A stretch of 64,000 bases of DNA from the NCBI GenBank assembly GCA_944321515.1, contig CALULO010000008.1:40025-104024 (forward strand). Reading direction: 5' to 3'. Position 1 is the first letter of the stretch. Each line of letters starts with the position of its first letter. Origin of the DNA: an uncultured Atopobiaceae bacterium (GTDB taxonomy: Bacteria; Actinomycetota; Coriobacteriia; Coriobacteriales; Atopobiaceae). The position numbers and the translations under genes were made by a program. The notes under the pieces were generated by a model. That model was not told where the DNA came from, searched no databases, and worked only from the letters and a program-made list of their open reading frames with translations. This document shows, one piece after another, positions 18,432 to 26,188 of the stretch.

Positions 18432-18510
18432 GATGACTCCCCTCGCGGGCGCACCGCCAAGCGACTGGCGGCACGCCGCCCGTTCTTCTCGCCTACACTG
18501 TCCCTCTCGC

Positions 18511-18930
18511 CTACGCCAGCTTGTCGTAGTCCTCGCCGGACACGGGCTCGAGCCACTCGGCACTCGCTCCCTCGGCCGGCACAGCCAGCGCGATGTGCTG
18601 GAACCAGGAGTCGCGCGCGGCGCCGTGCCAGTGCTTGACCTCGGGCGGGATGCTCACCACGTCGCCGGGGCGCAGCTCGCGCGCCTCCTTGCCCCACTCC
18701 TGGTACCAGCCGCGCCCGGCCACGCAGATGAGCACCTGGCCGCCGGCGTGGTGGACGTGCCAGTTGTTGCGGCAGCCCGGCTCGAAGGTGACGTTGCTCG
18801 CGCCGAGCTGCGGGTCGCCGAGCGGCGCCAGGTAGCTCTGCCCGACGAAGTAGGCCGCATAGGCGTCGTTGGGGTCTCCCTTCGGGAAGATCGGGCTCAG
18901 CTCGTCCTCGGTGATGCTGTCAGCTGCCAT
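18511..18930 (-). CDS. Cupin-domain protein
   Basis: This 139-aa single cupin has both metal motifs: NNWHVHHAGGQVLICVAGRG (motif 1, with the His-x-His pair and later Glu/Gln position) and PGDVVSIPPEVKHWHGA (motif 2). Small cupins of this kind often accompany CMD and flavodoxin genes in anaerobe operons. The substrate is unknown. It lies 33 bp after the flavodoxin and 79 bp before the CMD gene on the same strand; the latter gap holds a near copy (12 of 13) of the 13-bp motif at 18481-18493. Confidence 0.85.
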   Translation of the reverse strand: MAADSITEDELSPIFPKGDPNDAYAAYFVGQSYLAPLGDPQLGASNVTFEPGCRNNWHVHHAGGQVLICVAGRGWYQEWGKEARELRPGDVVSIPPEVKHWHGAARDSWFQHIALAVPAEGASAEWLEPVSGEDYDKLA

Positions 18931-18963
18931 GGTCCCTCTCGCTTTCTCTCGTCTTCCTCCGGG

Positions 18964-19482
18964 CTATCCGATCACCCGACGTGCCCAGGCCACGGCCTCG
19001 TCGACGCGACGGGCCGCCTCGTGGCCCGGCACCGCCAGGCCCGCCGCCACGACGGCAGTGGGATAGGCGGCCTTGAGGTCGCGCTCGGAGGAGCCCATGC
19101 CGCCGCCCTCGTTGGTGCAGAGCGGCGCGACGGTCTTCCCCGAGAGGTCAAGGCCGTCCAGGAACGTGCGCACGGGCATCGGGCAGGTGCCCCACCAGTT
19201 GGGGAACCCCAGGATGATGGTGTCGTAGGCGGCGACGCTCTGCAGCCCCTGCGCCAGCGCCGGTCGCGCGCCCTCCGCGAGCTCCCGCTTGGCCACGTCC
19301 GTGCAGGCGTAGTAGTCCGCGGGGTAGGGATCGGCAGGCTCGATCCGGAAGAGGTCGGCGCCCGTCCGCACTGAGATCGCACGTGCCAGGACCTCGGTGT
19401 TTCCTTGCGGCAGGTCCTTGATGCCTCCTGCCACGTAGTTCTGGCCCGCCCTTGAGAAGTAAGCCACCAGAGTCTTTCCCAT
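18964..19482 (-). CDS. Flavodoxin
   Basis: The 172-aa protein starts at ATG 19482 behind GGAGGGAGG. It opens with KTLVAYFSRAGQNY, the FMN phosphate loop of the flavodoxin_4-type proteins, and has LGFPNWWGTCPMPVRTFL and CTNEGGGMG around the flavin. It shuttles electrons or acts as an FMN-dependent quinone or thiol reductase in the cytoplasm. It is the first structural gene after the LysR-type regulator on the same strand, followed by cupin and CMD genes. Confidence 0.88.
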   Translation of the reverse strand: MGKTLVAYFSRAGQNYVAGGIKDLPQGNTEVLARAISVRTGADLFRIEPADPYPADYYACTDVAKRELAEGARPALAQGLQSVAAYDTIILGFPNWWGTCPMPVRTFLDGLDLSGKTVAPLCTNEGGGMGSSERDLKAAYPTAVVAAGLAVPGHEAARRVDEAVAWARRVIG

Positions 19483-19566
19483 GCCAGCCCTCCCTCCGGT
19501 CTATCGTCGCCCGAGACGGGGCAAAGAGGCGCCCCGCCCTCGTCAGGGAGCAGCATAGAATCATCT

Positions 19567-19618
19567 TTGCTTATGAGCAATTCAAATTAGTGGTGTTTCG
19601 ATAAGTAAAACTAATCGT
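19567..19618. promoter_or_regulatory. LysR-type operator candidate between lysR-like gene and flavodoxin
   Basis: In the AT-rich 139-bp gap the perfect inverted repeat TTGCT-TATG-AGCAA (19567-19580) and the partial repeat CGAT...ATCG (19600-19618) lie upstream of the flavodoxin. LysR-family proteins bind such interrupted dyads next to the genes they control. Which regulator binds is inferred from position only. Confidence 0.4.
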
Positions 19619-19621
19619 TTG

Positions 19622-20632
19622 CTAGCGATCCACGCCAGCAGGAGGAGACCCGGCCGCGGCGCGCGAGCTAAAGGACGGCGCCTCGGCCGCCCCCTCGGCT
19701 TCCGCACGCGCCCCCGGCGAGAGGGACAAGCCCGCACGGTCGTCCTCCGAGAAGATCTCTCGCAGGATGGCCCCGAGCTCCTCAACGGCCGGGGTGGTCC
19801 GCTCGCGCAGCCAGAACGCGTAGTACTCGTGGGCCAGGTGGGCGCCGTCCGCCCCGAAGAGCGGTATGCGACGGATGATCGACCCAGTGCGCCCCTCGCG
19901 CCGTCTCGTCTCCACCAGCAGGAAGGCGCGGCCGCCCGCCACCGTCATCCGGGCCTCGTCGAGCGTGCGGGCGAAGGTGACGTCGCAATGAAGGCCCATC
20001 GTGTCCTGGAAGTAGGCTCGCTCGACCTCCTCCTGGTCCGGGGCGGCGATAAGGACGCAGGTCCCGCCGGCGAGGTCTGCCGTGGTCACGTGCTCGCGCC
20101 ACGCCAGCGGGCTTGCCTCGGAGACCTCCACGTAGTCGTAGCCAACGAAGAGCGGCAGGTTCACGGCCTCCGGGTGCAGGGTTCTCCGCCGGTCGGAGAA
20201 GGTGATGTCCACCTGGCCGGAGAGGAGCAACTCGCGCAGGGTGTCGTGGCTGCCCGCCACGCTCGTGACCGTCATGCGCGGGTGGCGCCGGACGAAGGCG
20301 GCCACCGCACCGGCCACCTCCCAGCCGTCGTAGCGGTTGAGGTAGCCCAGGCGCAGCACGCTTGCCTCCCCGCTCGCGAGGTCCGCGGTCTCCTGACGCA
20401 ACGCGTCCACCTCGTCCAGGATTGCCGAGGCCCGCCGGTAGAAGTGCTCGCCGGCGGGCGTGAGCGTGAACGAGCGGCCCTCGCGGCGCAGGAGCTCCGC
20501 GCCGAGGTCGCGCTCCAGGGCGCTCACCTGCTGCGACACCGCCGACTGGGAGACGAAGCTCGCCTCTGCGGCGCGCGTGAAGCTGCCGGCCTCCACCACC
20601 GCACAGAAGTAGCGCATCTGTCTCAGCAGCAC
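19622..20632 (-). CDS. LysR-family transcriptional regulator
   Basis: This is a 336-aa protein from GTG 20632, with GGAGGGGGG upstream. Residues 1-60 are the winged helix (MRYFCAVVEAGSFTRAAEASFVSQSAVSQQVSALERDLG). The C-terminal two-lobed ligand domain follows. The last 40 residues are a low-complexity Ala/Ser/Pro tail that extends beyond the usual 295-310 residues. The gene precedes flavodoxin-cupin-CMD on the same strand and probably controls them through the dyad in the gap. The effector is unknown. Confidence 0.88.
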   Translation of the reverse strand: MLLRQMRYFCAVVEAGSFTRAAEASFVSQSAVSQQVSALERDLGAELLRREGRSFTLTPAGEHFYRRASAILDEVDALRQETADLASGEASVLRLGYLNRYDGWEVAGAVAAFVRRHPRMTVTSVAGSHDTLRELLLSGQVDITFSDRRRTLHPEAVNLPLFVGYDYVEVSEASPLAWREHVTTADLAGGTCVLIAAPDQEEVERAYFQDTMGLHCDVTFARTLDEARMTVAGGRAFLLVETRRREGRTGSIIRRIPLFGADGAHLAHEYYAFWLRERTTPAVEELGAILREIFSEDDRAGLSLSPGARAEAEGAAEAPSFSSRAAAGSPPAGVDR

Positions 20633-20728
20633 GGTCGGCCCCCCTCCGCAGGTTCTTCTCGCCTAGTCTTGTCGGACGGTACCCCAGCGCACACCGTCGT
20701 GCCGCGTACGCGGGCCGTCCCCCCCGCC

Positions 20729-21937
20729 CTACGCGTTGAAGACGCGCTCGGACAGGCGCTCGAAGGCCTCCTGGACCCGGGAGAGCGGCAGCGCGAGGTT
20801 CATGCGGATGTGGCAGGGCCCGTGGAAGGCGCGGCCGTCCTGCCAGTAGACGCCCGCGCGCCAGCCCTCGTGCAGGACCCACTCGATGTCGTGGCCGTGC
20901 TCGGCGCACCACCCCGAGCAGTCGAGGAACAGCATGTAGGTGCCCTGCGGCCGGAACGCCTCAACGCCCGGGAGACGGCTCTCGATGAAGTCGCAGGCCC
21001 AGTCGACGTTGCCGGCGATGACCTGGTTGAGCTCGTCGGCCCACGCCCGCCCCTCGGCCCCGTAGGCCCCGACGAGCGCATGCTGGGAGAGCACGTTCAT
21101 GGAGTTGTAGTGCGTCTTGGCGCCCTTGGACTCCACGCGGTCGCGCAGGTAGTCGCTGTAGATCACGTGGTAGCTGCCGATGAGGCCCGCGAGGTTGAAG
21201 GTCTTGCTCGGCGCGTAGAGCGCCACGGTGCGGTCGCGGGCGTCCTCGGAGACGGACTGAGTGGGGACATGGGTCACGCCCGGGCGGACGATGTCGGACC
21301 AGATCTCGTCGGAGATGACGACGCAGTCGTGCGCGCGGTAGATCTCCATCGCGCGCTCGACCTCCCAGCGCTCCCAGACGCGGCCGCAGGGGTTGTGGGG
21401 AGAGCAGAAGATGGCCACGTGGATGTGCCCCTCGGAGAGGCGGCGCTCCATGTCCTCGAAGTCCATGCGCCAGACGCCCGCCTCGTCGCGCACGAGCGGC
21501 GAGAGCACGATCTTGAAGCCGTTGTCCTCGAGGGAGTGGGTGAAGCCCACGTAGGTGGGGCTGTGGACGAGGACGGCGTCACCCGGGGCGGCGAAGGAGG
21601 TGACCGTGGAGACCACGCCGCCGAGCACGCCGTTCTCGTAGCCTATGTAGTCGGGCTTGAGGTCGTCGACGCCCTTGCGGATGCGGTGCCAGTCGATGAT
21701 GGCCTGGTAGTAGTCATCGCTCGGACGAAAGTAGCCGAAGGTCGGGTACTGGAGGCGCTCCTCGATGGCACGGGTGATGGAGGGGGCCACCGGGAAGTTC
21801 ATGTCGGCGATCCACATGGGGATGGGGTCGAGGCCGCCCTCGGGGGCGGGGAAGGCGGAGCCCGGCGCGCCGATGGCGTCGAGCGCAATGGCGTCGTGGC
21901 CAGCGCGGTCGAGAATCGAGGTGAAGTCGTAGGTCAT
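20729..21937 (-). CDS. patB: MalY/PatB-type PLP C-S lyase (cystathionine beta-lyase-like aminotransferase)
   Basis: The 402-aa protein starts at ATG 21937, behind GGAAGGAA. PatB/MalY features are seen: PIPMWIADMNFPVAPSI near the N-terminus, SPHNPCGRVW, DEIWSDIVRPG, and the PLP lysine in APSKTFNLAGL. These enzymes cleave cystathionine or cysteine to release pyruvate, ammonia and a thiol or H2S, and can also regulate. The left 36-bp inverted repeat lies 13 bp upstream of its start. Whether it is a lyase or an aminotransferase in vivo is not decidable here. Confidence 0.88.
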   Translation of the reverse strand: MTYDFTSILDRAGHDAIALDAIGAPGSAFPAPEGGLDPIPMWIADMNFPVAPSITRAIEERLQYPTFGYFRPSDDYYQAIIDWHRIRKGVDDLKPDYIGYENGVLGGVVSTVTSFAAPGDAVLVHSPTYVGFTHSLEDNGFKIVLSPLVRDEAGVWRMDFEDMERRLSEGHIHVAIFCSPHNPCGRVWERWEVERAMEIYRAHDCVVISDEIWSDIVRPGVTHVPTQSVSEDARDRTVALYAPSKTFNLAGLIGSYHVIYSDYLRDRVESKGAKTHYNSMNVLSQHALVGAYGAEGRAWADELNQVIAGNVDWACDFIESRLPGVEAFRPQGTYMLFLDCSGWCAEHGHDIEWVLHEGWRAGVYWQDGRAFHGPCHIRMNLALPLSRVQEAFERLSERVFNA

Positions 21938-21950
21938 TGGCTCTTCCTTC

Positions 21951-21986
21951 CTAGTGGGACAAAGGGGACGGAGGTTTTCGTCCCAC
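21951..21986. repeat. 36-bp inverted repeat, left copy
   Basis: The sequence from CTAGTGGGAC to TTTTCGTCCCAC is the exact reverse complement of 23244-23279. Each copy is itself bounded by GTGGGAC / GTCCCAC and so can form a 7-bp hairpin. The two copies bracket the ubiquitin-like gene and the leu operon terminator. Confidence 0.95.
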
Positions 21987-22048
21987 GTCGATGATGGCAC
22001 ACACGCGGGGTGGGCGCACGGAGGCTTCCACCCGCCCCCGCCCCTTCG

Positions 22049-23026
22049 TCAGAGCCGGCGGCGCAGCGCAAGCAGGGCAAGGCCCGCAGGAGCCATGAGC
22101 GTCGGCAGGGCGGCCTCCCCCGTCGCCGGAAGGGCCTTGCCGCCAGCGTCCTTCTCGCCAGAGCCCTGAGATGAGTCGGACGACGCGACGGCCTCCCCCG
22201 CCGCCCCAGTCCCGGCGGAAACTGCCCCCTCGACGCCCGAGCCGAGGTCCTTCTCGCCGTCCCCCGCAGCGTCGGACGCGGCATCGCCCGCCACACCGTC
22301 CGCCGCGTCATCGTCGCCCGCGCCGAGGCCCTCGTCGCCGCCCGGCACGCCGTCATCGCCCGGCACGCCGGGCACGCCGTCACCACCACCCGTGCCGGGG
22401 CCGGGGCGCGGCACGACGAGGTCGTCCCACTCGACCTCGTCCGCTCCCTCAGCGTCGAGGAAGAGGGCACCGCACCCAGGGCAGCGCCAGTGCTCTCGAA
22501 CGCCGTCCGAGCCCTCGGTCGGGGCGACGGCCTCCACGTACTCGAGCGCCTCGTGCCGGGCCGGGTCGAGCGTGCCATACTCCTGGCCGCAGTCCTCGCA
22601 CGTCGCGAGGTGCGAGCAGGTGGCGTGGCCGCCATGGCACGGCTCGTCCCCGACGTCGTAGGAGCAGCCCGGCACGGCACACACCCTGGAGTGCGTCCCG
22701 TCCCCGTTCCCCTTATAGGTGAGTATGTGGTCGACCAGGTGCAGCGTCGAGTCTTTTGTTACGAAATAATCCTGGAGAGTGTCCCCCAGACGGGAGAGCT
22801 CGGTGCCCGCGAAGAAGAGGTGGGCGGTGGCCGACGTGACGCCCTCCTTGTCGTCGATCTTCTCCCAGACGTCCGAGATGCGGTCAGTCGGCTCCACCTC
22901 AAGGGTGATGTGCTTTCCCCTGAGGGTCTTCACGAAGATCTGCATCGCCTCGGCGGTGGTGGGCATGGCAAGAACGGCGACAAGGACTACGCCAAGGGCC
23001 GCCACAACGGGGAGGGCTCTTCTCAA
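22049..23026 (-). CDS. Secreted, cell-wall-anchored ubiquitin-like protein (LPXTG)
   Basis: The likely start is TTG 23026 behind GAAAGGAAG, giving 325 aa. Residues 1-27 form a signal peptide ([19 protein letters not shown], cleavage after AEA). Residues 28-98 read [19 protein letters not shown] ... DKEG ... FFAG ... KDSTLHLV: a ubiquitin domain, by eye identical to eukaryotic ubiquitin at about 43 of 72 positions. Lysines equivalent to K6, K11, K29, K33 and K63 remain; K27 is Trp and K48 is Thr. The terminal Gly-Gly is absent because the chain continues. Residues 99-200 are a Cys/His-rich surface module ([41 protein letters not shown]). An Asp/Gly/Ala/Ser linker leads to LPATG (299-303), a hydrophobic helix and RRRL, a sortase signal. 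It sits between leuB and patB inside a 36-bp inverted-repeat pair. Function unknown. Confidence 0.9.
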   Translation of the reverse strand: MRRALPVVAALGVVLVAVLAMPTTAEAMQIFVKTLRGKHITLEVEPTDRISDVWEKIDDKEGVTSATAHLFFAGTELSRLGDTLQDYFVTKDSTLHLVDHILTYKGNGDGTHSRVCAVPGCSYDVGDEPCHGGHATCSHLATCEDCGQEYGTLDPARHEALEYVEAVAPTEGSDGVREHWRCPGCGALFLDAEGADEVEWDDLVVPRPGPGTGGGDGVPGVPGDDGVPGGDEGLGAGDDDAADGVAGDAASDAAGDGEKDLGSGVEGAVSAGTGAAGEAVASSDSSQGSGEKDAGGKALPATGEAALPTLMAPAGLALLALRRRL

Positions 23027-23193
23027 GGGCTTCCTTTCTTCAGGGTCTGCGTGACCGGCGCCCCGCGCCGGCGGCCCATGATGACACATGCCGGGGCGGT
23101 GTGCCAAGGGCAGATTGTCAGCCCGCGGAATTGCCCGTGGAAACAGCGGAGGTGAAGGCCAGCGGGTGCCTCCACCCCCCCTGCAGCCGTCAC

Positions 23194-23238
23194 AAAAGCG
23201 ACGAGGGGACGAAGGCGCGAAGCCTCCATCCCCTCGTC
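23194..23238 (-). terminator. leu operon terminator
   Basis: GACGAGGGG (23200-23208) pairs with CCCCTCGTC (23230-23238), with an inner AGGC/GCCT stem. Read on the minus strand it is followed by GCTTTTG. It lies just beyond the right 36-bp repeat and leuB, so the leu transcript probably ends before the ubiquitin-like gene. Confidence 0.65.
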
Positions 23239-23243
23239 CAGAG

Positions 23244-23279
23244 GTGGGACGAAAACCTCCGTCCCCTTTGTCCCACTAG
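23244..23279. repeat. 36-bp inverted repeat, right copy
   Basis: This is the perfect reverse complement of 21951-21986. Its last bases CTA supply the stop codon of leuB (23276-23278). The unit between the two copies is about 1.26 kb and contains the ubiquitin-like gene. Confidence 0.95.
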
Positions 23280-24403
23280 AGGGCGGCGACGATCTTGTCG
23301 CCCATGGCGGCGGTGCCGAGCACCATGTCGGACGGGGTGGACGCGTCGGCGATGTCGGCCGTGCGCCAGCCCTCGTCGAGCACGCGCGTGACCGCCGCGG
23401 CCAGCTCGTCTGCGGCCTCGTCCATGCCGAAGCTGTAGCGGAGCATGAGCTCCACGGAGAGGATCTGTGCGATGGGGTTCGCGATCCCCTGCCCCGCGAT
23501 GTCGGGGGCGGAGCCGTGGCTCGGCTCGTAGAGCGCCGTGCCGTCGCCGAGGCTTGCGGACGCCAGCATGCCGAGAGAGCCCGTGAGCATGGAGGCCTCG
23601 TCGGAGAGAATGTCGCCGAAGGTGTTCTCGGTCACCAGGACGTCGAACTGGGCCGGGTTGGCAATGAGCTGCATCGAAGCGTTGTCGACGTACATGTCCT
23701 CGAGCTCGACGTCGGGGTACTCTGCGGCGATCCGGTGGGCAACCTCACGCCACATGCGGGAGGTGTCGAGCACGTTGGCCTTGTCGACGGAGTGGACGCG
23801 CCCCCTCCTGCGCCGCGCCGCGTCAAAAGCCCAGCGGACCACGCGGTCGACCTCGTACTCGGAGTACTCGAGGATGTCGCGGGCAAACTCGCCGCGCGTG
23901 CCGCCCACGCCGGCGCCCTCCACGCCCATCGTGCGCTCGTGGCCGCCGAAGTACAGGCCGCCCGTGAGCTCGCGGACGATGATGAGGTCGACGCCGGAGA
24001 GCACCTCGGGCTTGAGCGTCGAGGCGCCGACCAGCGCGTCGAACATGCGCACCGGGCGCAGGTTGAGGTAGAGCCCGAGCTCCTTGCGGATGGCGAGCAG
24101 GCCCTGCTCGGGACGGACGGAGCCCACCTTGGTGTCGGTCCACTTGGGCCCGCCCACCGCGGCGAGAAGAACCGCGTCCGCGGCACGGGCGGCCTCGAGC
24201 GTGGCCGGCGGCAGGGCGGAGACGGTCTCGCCGGCCTCGGTGGTGGCGTCGATGGCCGCGCCGCCGATGAGCTGGTCCTCGCAGACGAACTCGACGTCAT
24301 GGCGCGCACCGATGGCGGCGAGGACCTTCTTCGCCTCGGCGATGATCTCCGGCCCGATGCCGTCGCCCGGCAGGGTGCAGATGCGGTAGGTCTTTGAAGC
24401 CAT
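23276..24403 (-). CDS. leuB: 3-isopropylmalate dehydrogenase
   Basis: The 375-aa protein starts at ATG 24403, overlapping the leuD stop by one base. It has the isocitrate/isopropylmalate dehydrogenase fold: LPGDGIGPEI at the N-terminus, GLYLNLRPVRM, RELTGGLYFG, and EPSHGSAPDIAGQGIANP near the C-terminus. It oxidises and decarboxylates 3-isopropylmalate with NAD+ in leucine synthesis. It is the fourth gene of leuACDB on the minus strand. Its stop codon lies in the right 36-bp inverted repeat, so the repeat may have joined the gene end without breaking it. Confidence 0.96.
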   Translation of the reverse strand: MASKTYRICTLPGDGIGPEIIAEAKKVLAAIGARHDVEFVCEDQLIGGAAIDATTEAGETVSALPPATLEAARAADAVLLAAVGGPKWTDTKVGSVRPEQGLLAIRKELGLYLNLRPVRMFDALVGASTLKPEVLSGVDLIIVRELTGGLYFGGHERTMGVEGAGVGGTRGEFARDILEYSEYEVDRVVRWAFDAARRRRGRVHSVDKANVLDTSRMWREVAHRIAAEYPDVELEDMYVDNASMQLIANPAQFDVLVTENTFGDILSDEASMLTGSLGMLASASLGDGTALYEPSHGSAPDIAGQGIANPIAQILSVELMLRYSFGMDEAADELAAAVTRVLDEGWRTADIADASTPSDMVLGTAAMGDKIVAAL

Positions 24404-24909
24404 TAGTTTCCGCCCTTCTCGGCCATCACGCGCTTGGTACGCGCCACGAGGCCGCCGTCGTTGATGATCTCCTGGATGAAGGGCGGGAATGGCTGCGCCT
24501 GGAACGTGGCGCCGGTGGTCTCGTCCGTGATGGTGCCGGTGTCCGCGTCCACGGAGACGACGTCGCCCTCGGAGATGGCGTCGGCGGCCTCCGGGCACTC
24601 GAGGATGGGCAGGCCCATGTTGATCGAGTTGCGGTAGAAGATGCGGGCGAAGCTCTTGGCGATGACGCAGGAGACGCCGGCCGCCTTGATCGCCACGGGT
24701 GCGTGCTCGCGGGAGGAGCCGCAGCCGAAGTTCTCATCGGCCACGACGATGTCACCGGGCTGGACGCGCGTGGTGAAGGTGGTGTCGAGGTCCTCGAAGC
24801 AGTGGCGCGCGAGCTCCGCCGGATCCGAGGTGTTGAGGTAGCGAGCCGGGATGATGACGTCGGTGTCGATGTCCCGGCCGTAGCGGAAGACGGTTCCCTT
24901 GAACTGCAT
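24403..24909 (-). CDS. leuD: 3-isopropylmalate dehydratase small subunit
   Basis: The 168-aa protein has [13 protein letters not shown] and [18 protein letters not shown], the swivel-domain signature of the aconitase small subunit. Length is typical of the archaeal/clostridial-type LeuD (about 165 aa). With LeuC it converts 2- to 3-isopropylmalate. The stop overlaps the leuB start (TAATG), and it lies 15 bp after leuC. Confidence 0.96.
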   Translation of the reverse strand: MQFKGTVFRYGRDIDTDVIIPARYLNTSDPAELARHCFEDLDTTFTTRVQPGDIVVADENFGCGSSREHAPVAIKAAGVSCVIAKSFARIFYRNSINMGLPILECPEAADAISEGDVVSVDADTGTITDETTGATFQAQPFPPFIQEIINDGGLVARTKRVMAEKGGN

Positions 24910-24924
24910 GGTTCTCCCTCTCTG

Positions 24925-26187
24925 TTACAGGTCGCTCGGCAGGGCGATGTGGCCGGCGACGGCCGAGGCGGCCGCGACGGCGGGGCTCGCCAGGTAGACC
25001 TCGGAGGTGGGGTCGCCCATGCGGCCGACGAAGTTACGGTTGGTGGTGGACACGCACCTCTCGCCCGCCGCGAGGATGCCCATGTAGCCGCCCAGGCACG
25101 GGCCGCACGTGGGCGTGGAGACCACGCAGTGCGCGTTGACGAAGATGTCCATCAGGCCCTCGTGGACGCACTCGAGCCAGACGCCCTGCGTGGCGGGGAT
25201 GACGATGCAGCGCACACCGTCCGCCACGGTGCGGCCGCACAGCACCTCGGCGGCGGCGCGCATGTCCTCGATGCGGCCGTTGGTGCAGGAGCCAATGACC
25301 ACCTGGTCGATCTTGATATGACGGCTCTCGGTCACGGGGTGGGTGTTGCTCGGCAGGTGCGGCCAGGAGACCGTCGGCACGATGTCGGCGGCGTCGATGT
25401 GGATGACCTGCTTGTACTGCGCGTCGGCGTCCGGGTGGTACTCCACGAAGGCGCGCTGGGTGCGACGGCTCACGTACTCGCGGCACTTGTCGTCAACCTC
25501 GAAGAGGCCCGCCTTGCCGCCGGCCTCGATAGCCATGTTGGCGATGGTGAGGCGCCCCTCCACGGAGAGGGCCTCGATGGTGGAGCCGGCGAACTCCATC
25601 GCGCAGTAGAGCGCGCCGTCCACGCCGATCTGGCCGATCACGTAGAGGATGATGTCCTTGGCGGACGCGCCCTCGGGCAGCTCCCCGTCCACGACGATGC
25701 GGATGGTCTCGGGCACCTTGAACCAGGCACGGCCGGTGGCCATGCCCACGCCGGCGTCCGTGGAGCCCACGCCGGTGGAGAACGCGCCGATGCCGCCGTA
25801 GGTGCAGGTGTGCGAGTCCGCGCCGATTACGAGGTCGCCCGGCACCACGATGCCGCGCTCGGGCAGAAGCGCGTGCTCGATGCCCATGCACCCCTGCTCG
25901 AAGTAGTGCGTGATCTGGTGCTCGTGCGCAAAGTCACGCGTGACCTTGGTCTGCTCGGCGCTCTTGATGTCCTTGTTCGGCGCGTAGTGGTCCGGCACCA
26001 GGCAGATCTTGTCGCGGTCGAAGATGCCGGCGCCTATCTCGCGCACCGTCTTGATGGCGATGGGCGCGGTGATGTCGTTGGCGAGCACGAGGTCCAGGTC
26101 ACACTCAACGAGCTGCCCCGGAACCACCTCCTCGAGCCCTGCGTGCGCCGCAAGAATCTTCTCGGCCATGGTCTGAGGACGTGCCAT
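24925..26187 (-). CDS. leuC: 3-isopropylmalate dehydratase large subunit
   Basis: The 420-aa protein has the three iron-sulfur cysteines of the aconitase family: one in VIGSCTNGRIEDM, two in PTCGPCLGG. ADSHTCTYGGIGAFSTGVGSTD forms part of the active site. The length fits the LeuC2/homoaconitase-like type found in anaerobes rather than the 465-aa enterobacterial type. The [4Fe-4S] cluster makes it oxygen-sensitive. It begins 1 bp after leuA ends. Confidence 0.96.
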   Translation of the reverse strand: MARPQTMAEKILAAHAGLEEVVPGQLVECDLDLVLANDITAPIAIKTVREIGAGIFDRDKICLVPDHYAPNKDIKSAEQTKVTRDFAHEHQITHYFEQGCMGIEHALLPERGIVVPGDLVIGADSHTCTYGGIGAFSTGVGSTDAGVGMATGRAWFKVPETIRIVVDGELPEGASAKDIILYVIGQIGVDGALYCAMEFAGSTIEALSVEGRLTIANMAIEAGGKAGLFEVDDKCREYVSRRTQRAFVEYHPDADAQYKQVIHIDAADIVPTVSWPHLPSNTHPVTESRHIKIDQVVIGSCTNGRIEDMRAAAEVLCGRTVADGVRCIVIPATQGVWLECVHEGLMDIFVNAHCVVSTPTCGPCLGGYMGILAAGERCVSTTNRNFVGRMGDPTSEVYLASPAVAAASAVAGHIALPSDL

Positions 26188-26188
26188 G

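Noticed and set aside
19619..21994. 791-codon plus-strand ORF over the LysR and patB genes
   Set aside because: Antisense shadow; both opposite-strand genes have full domain support.
22733..22945. Ubiquitin domain as eukaryotic contamination
   Set aside because: The domain is in one frame with a bacterial signal peptide and LPXTG signal, has bacterial GC-rich codons and differs from ubiquitin at about 40 percent of positions.
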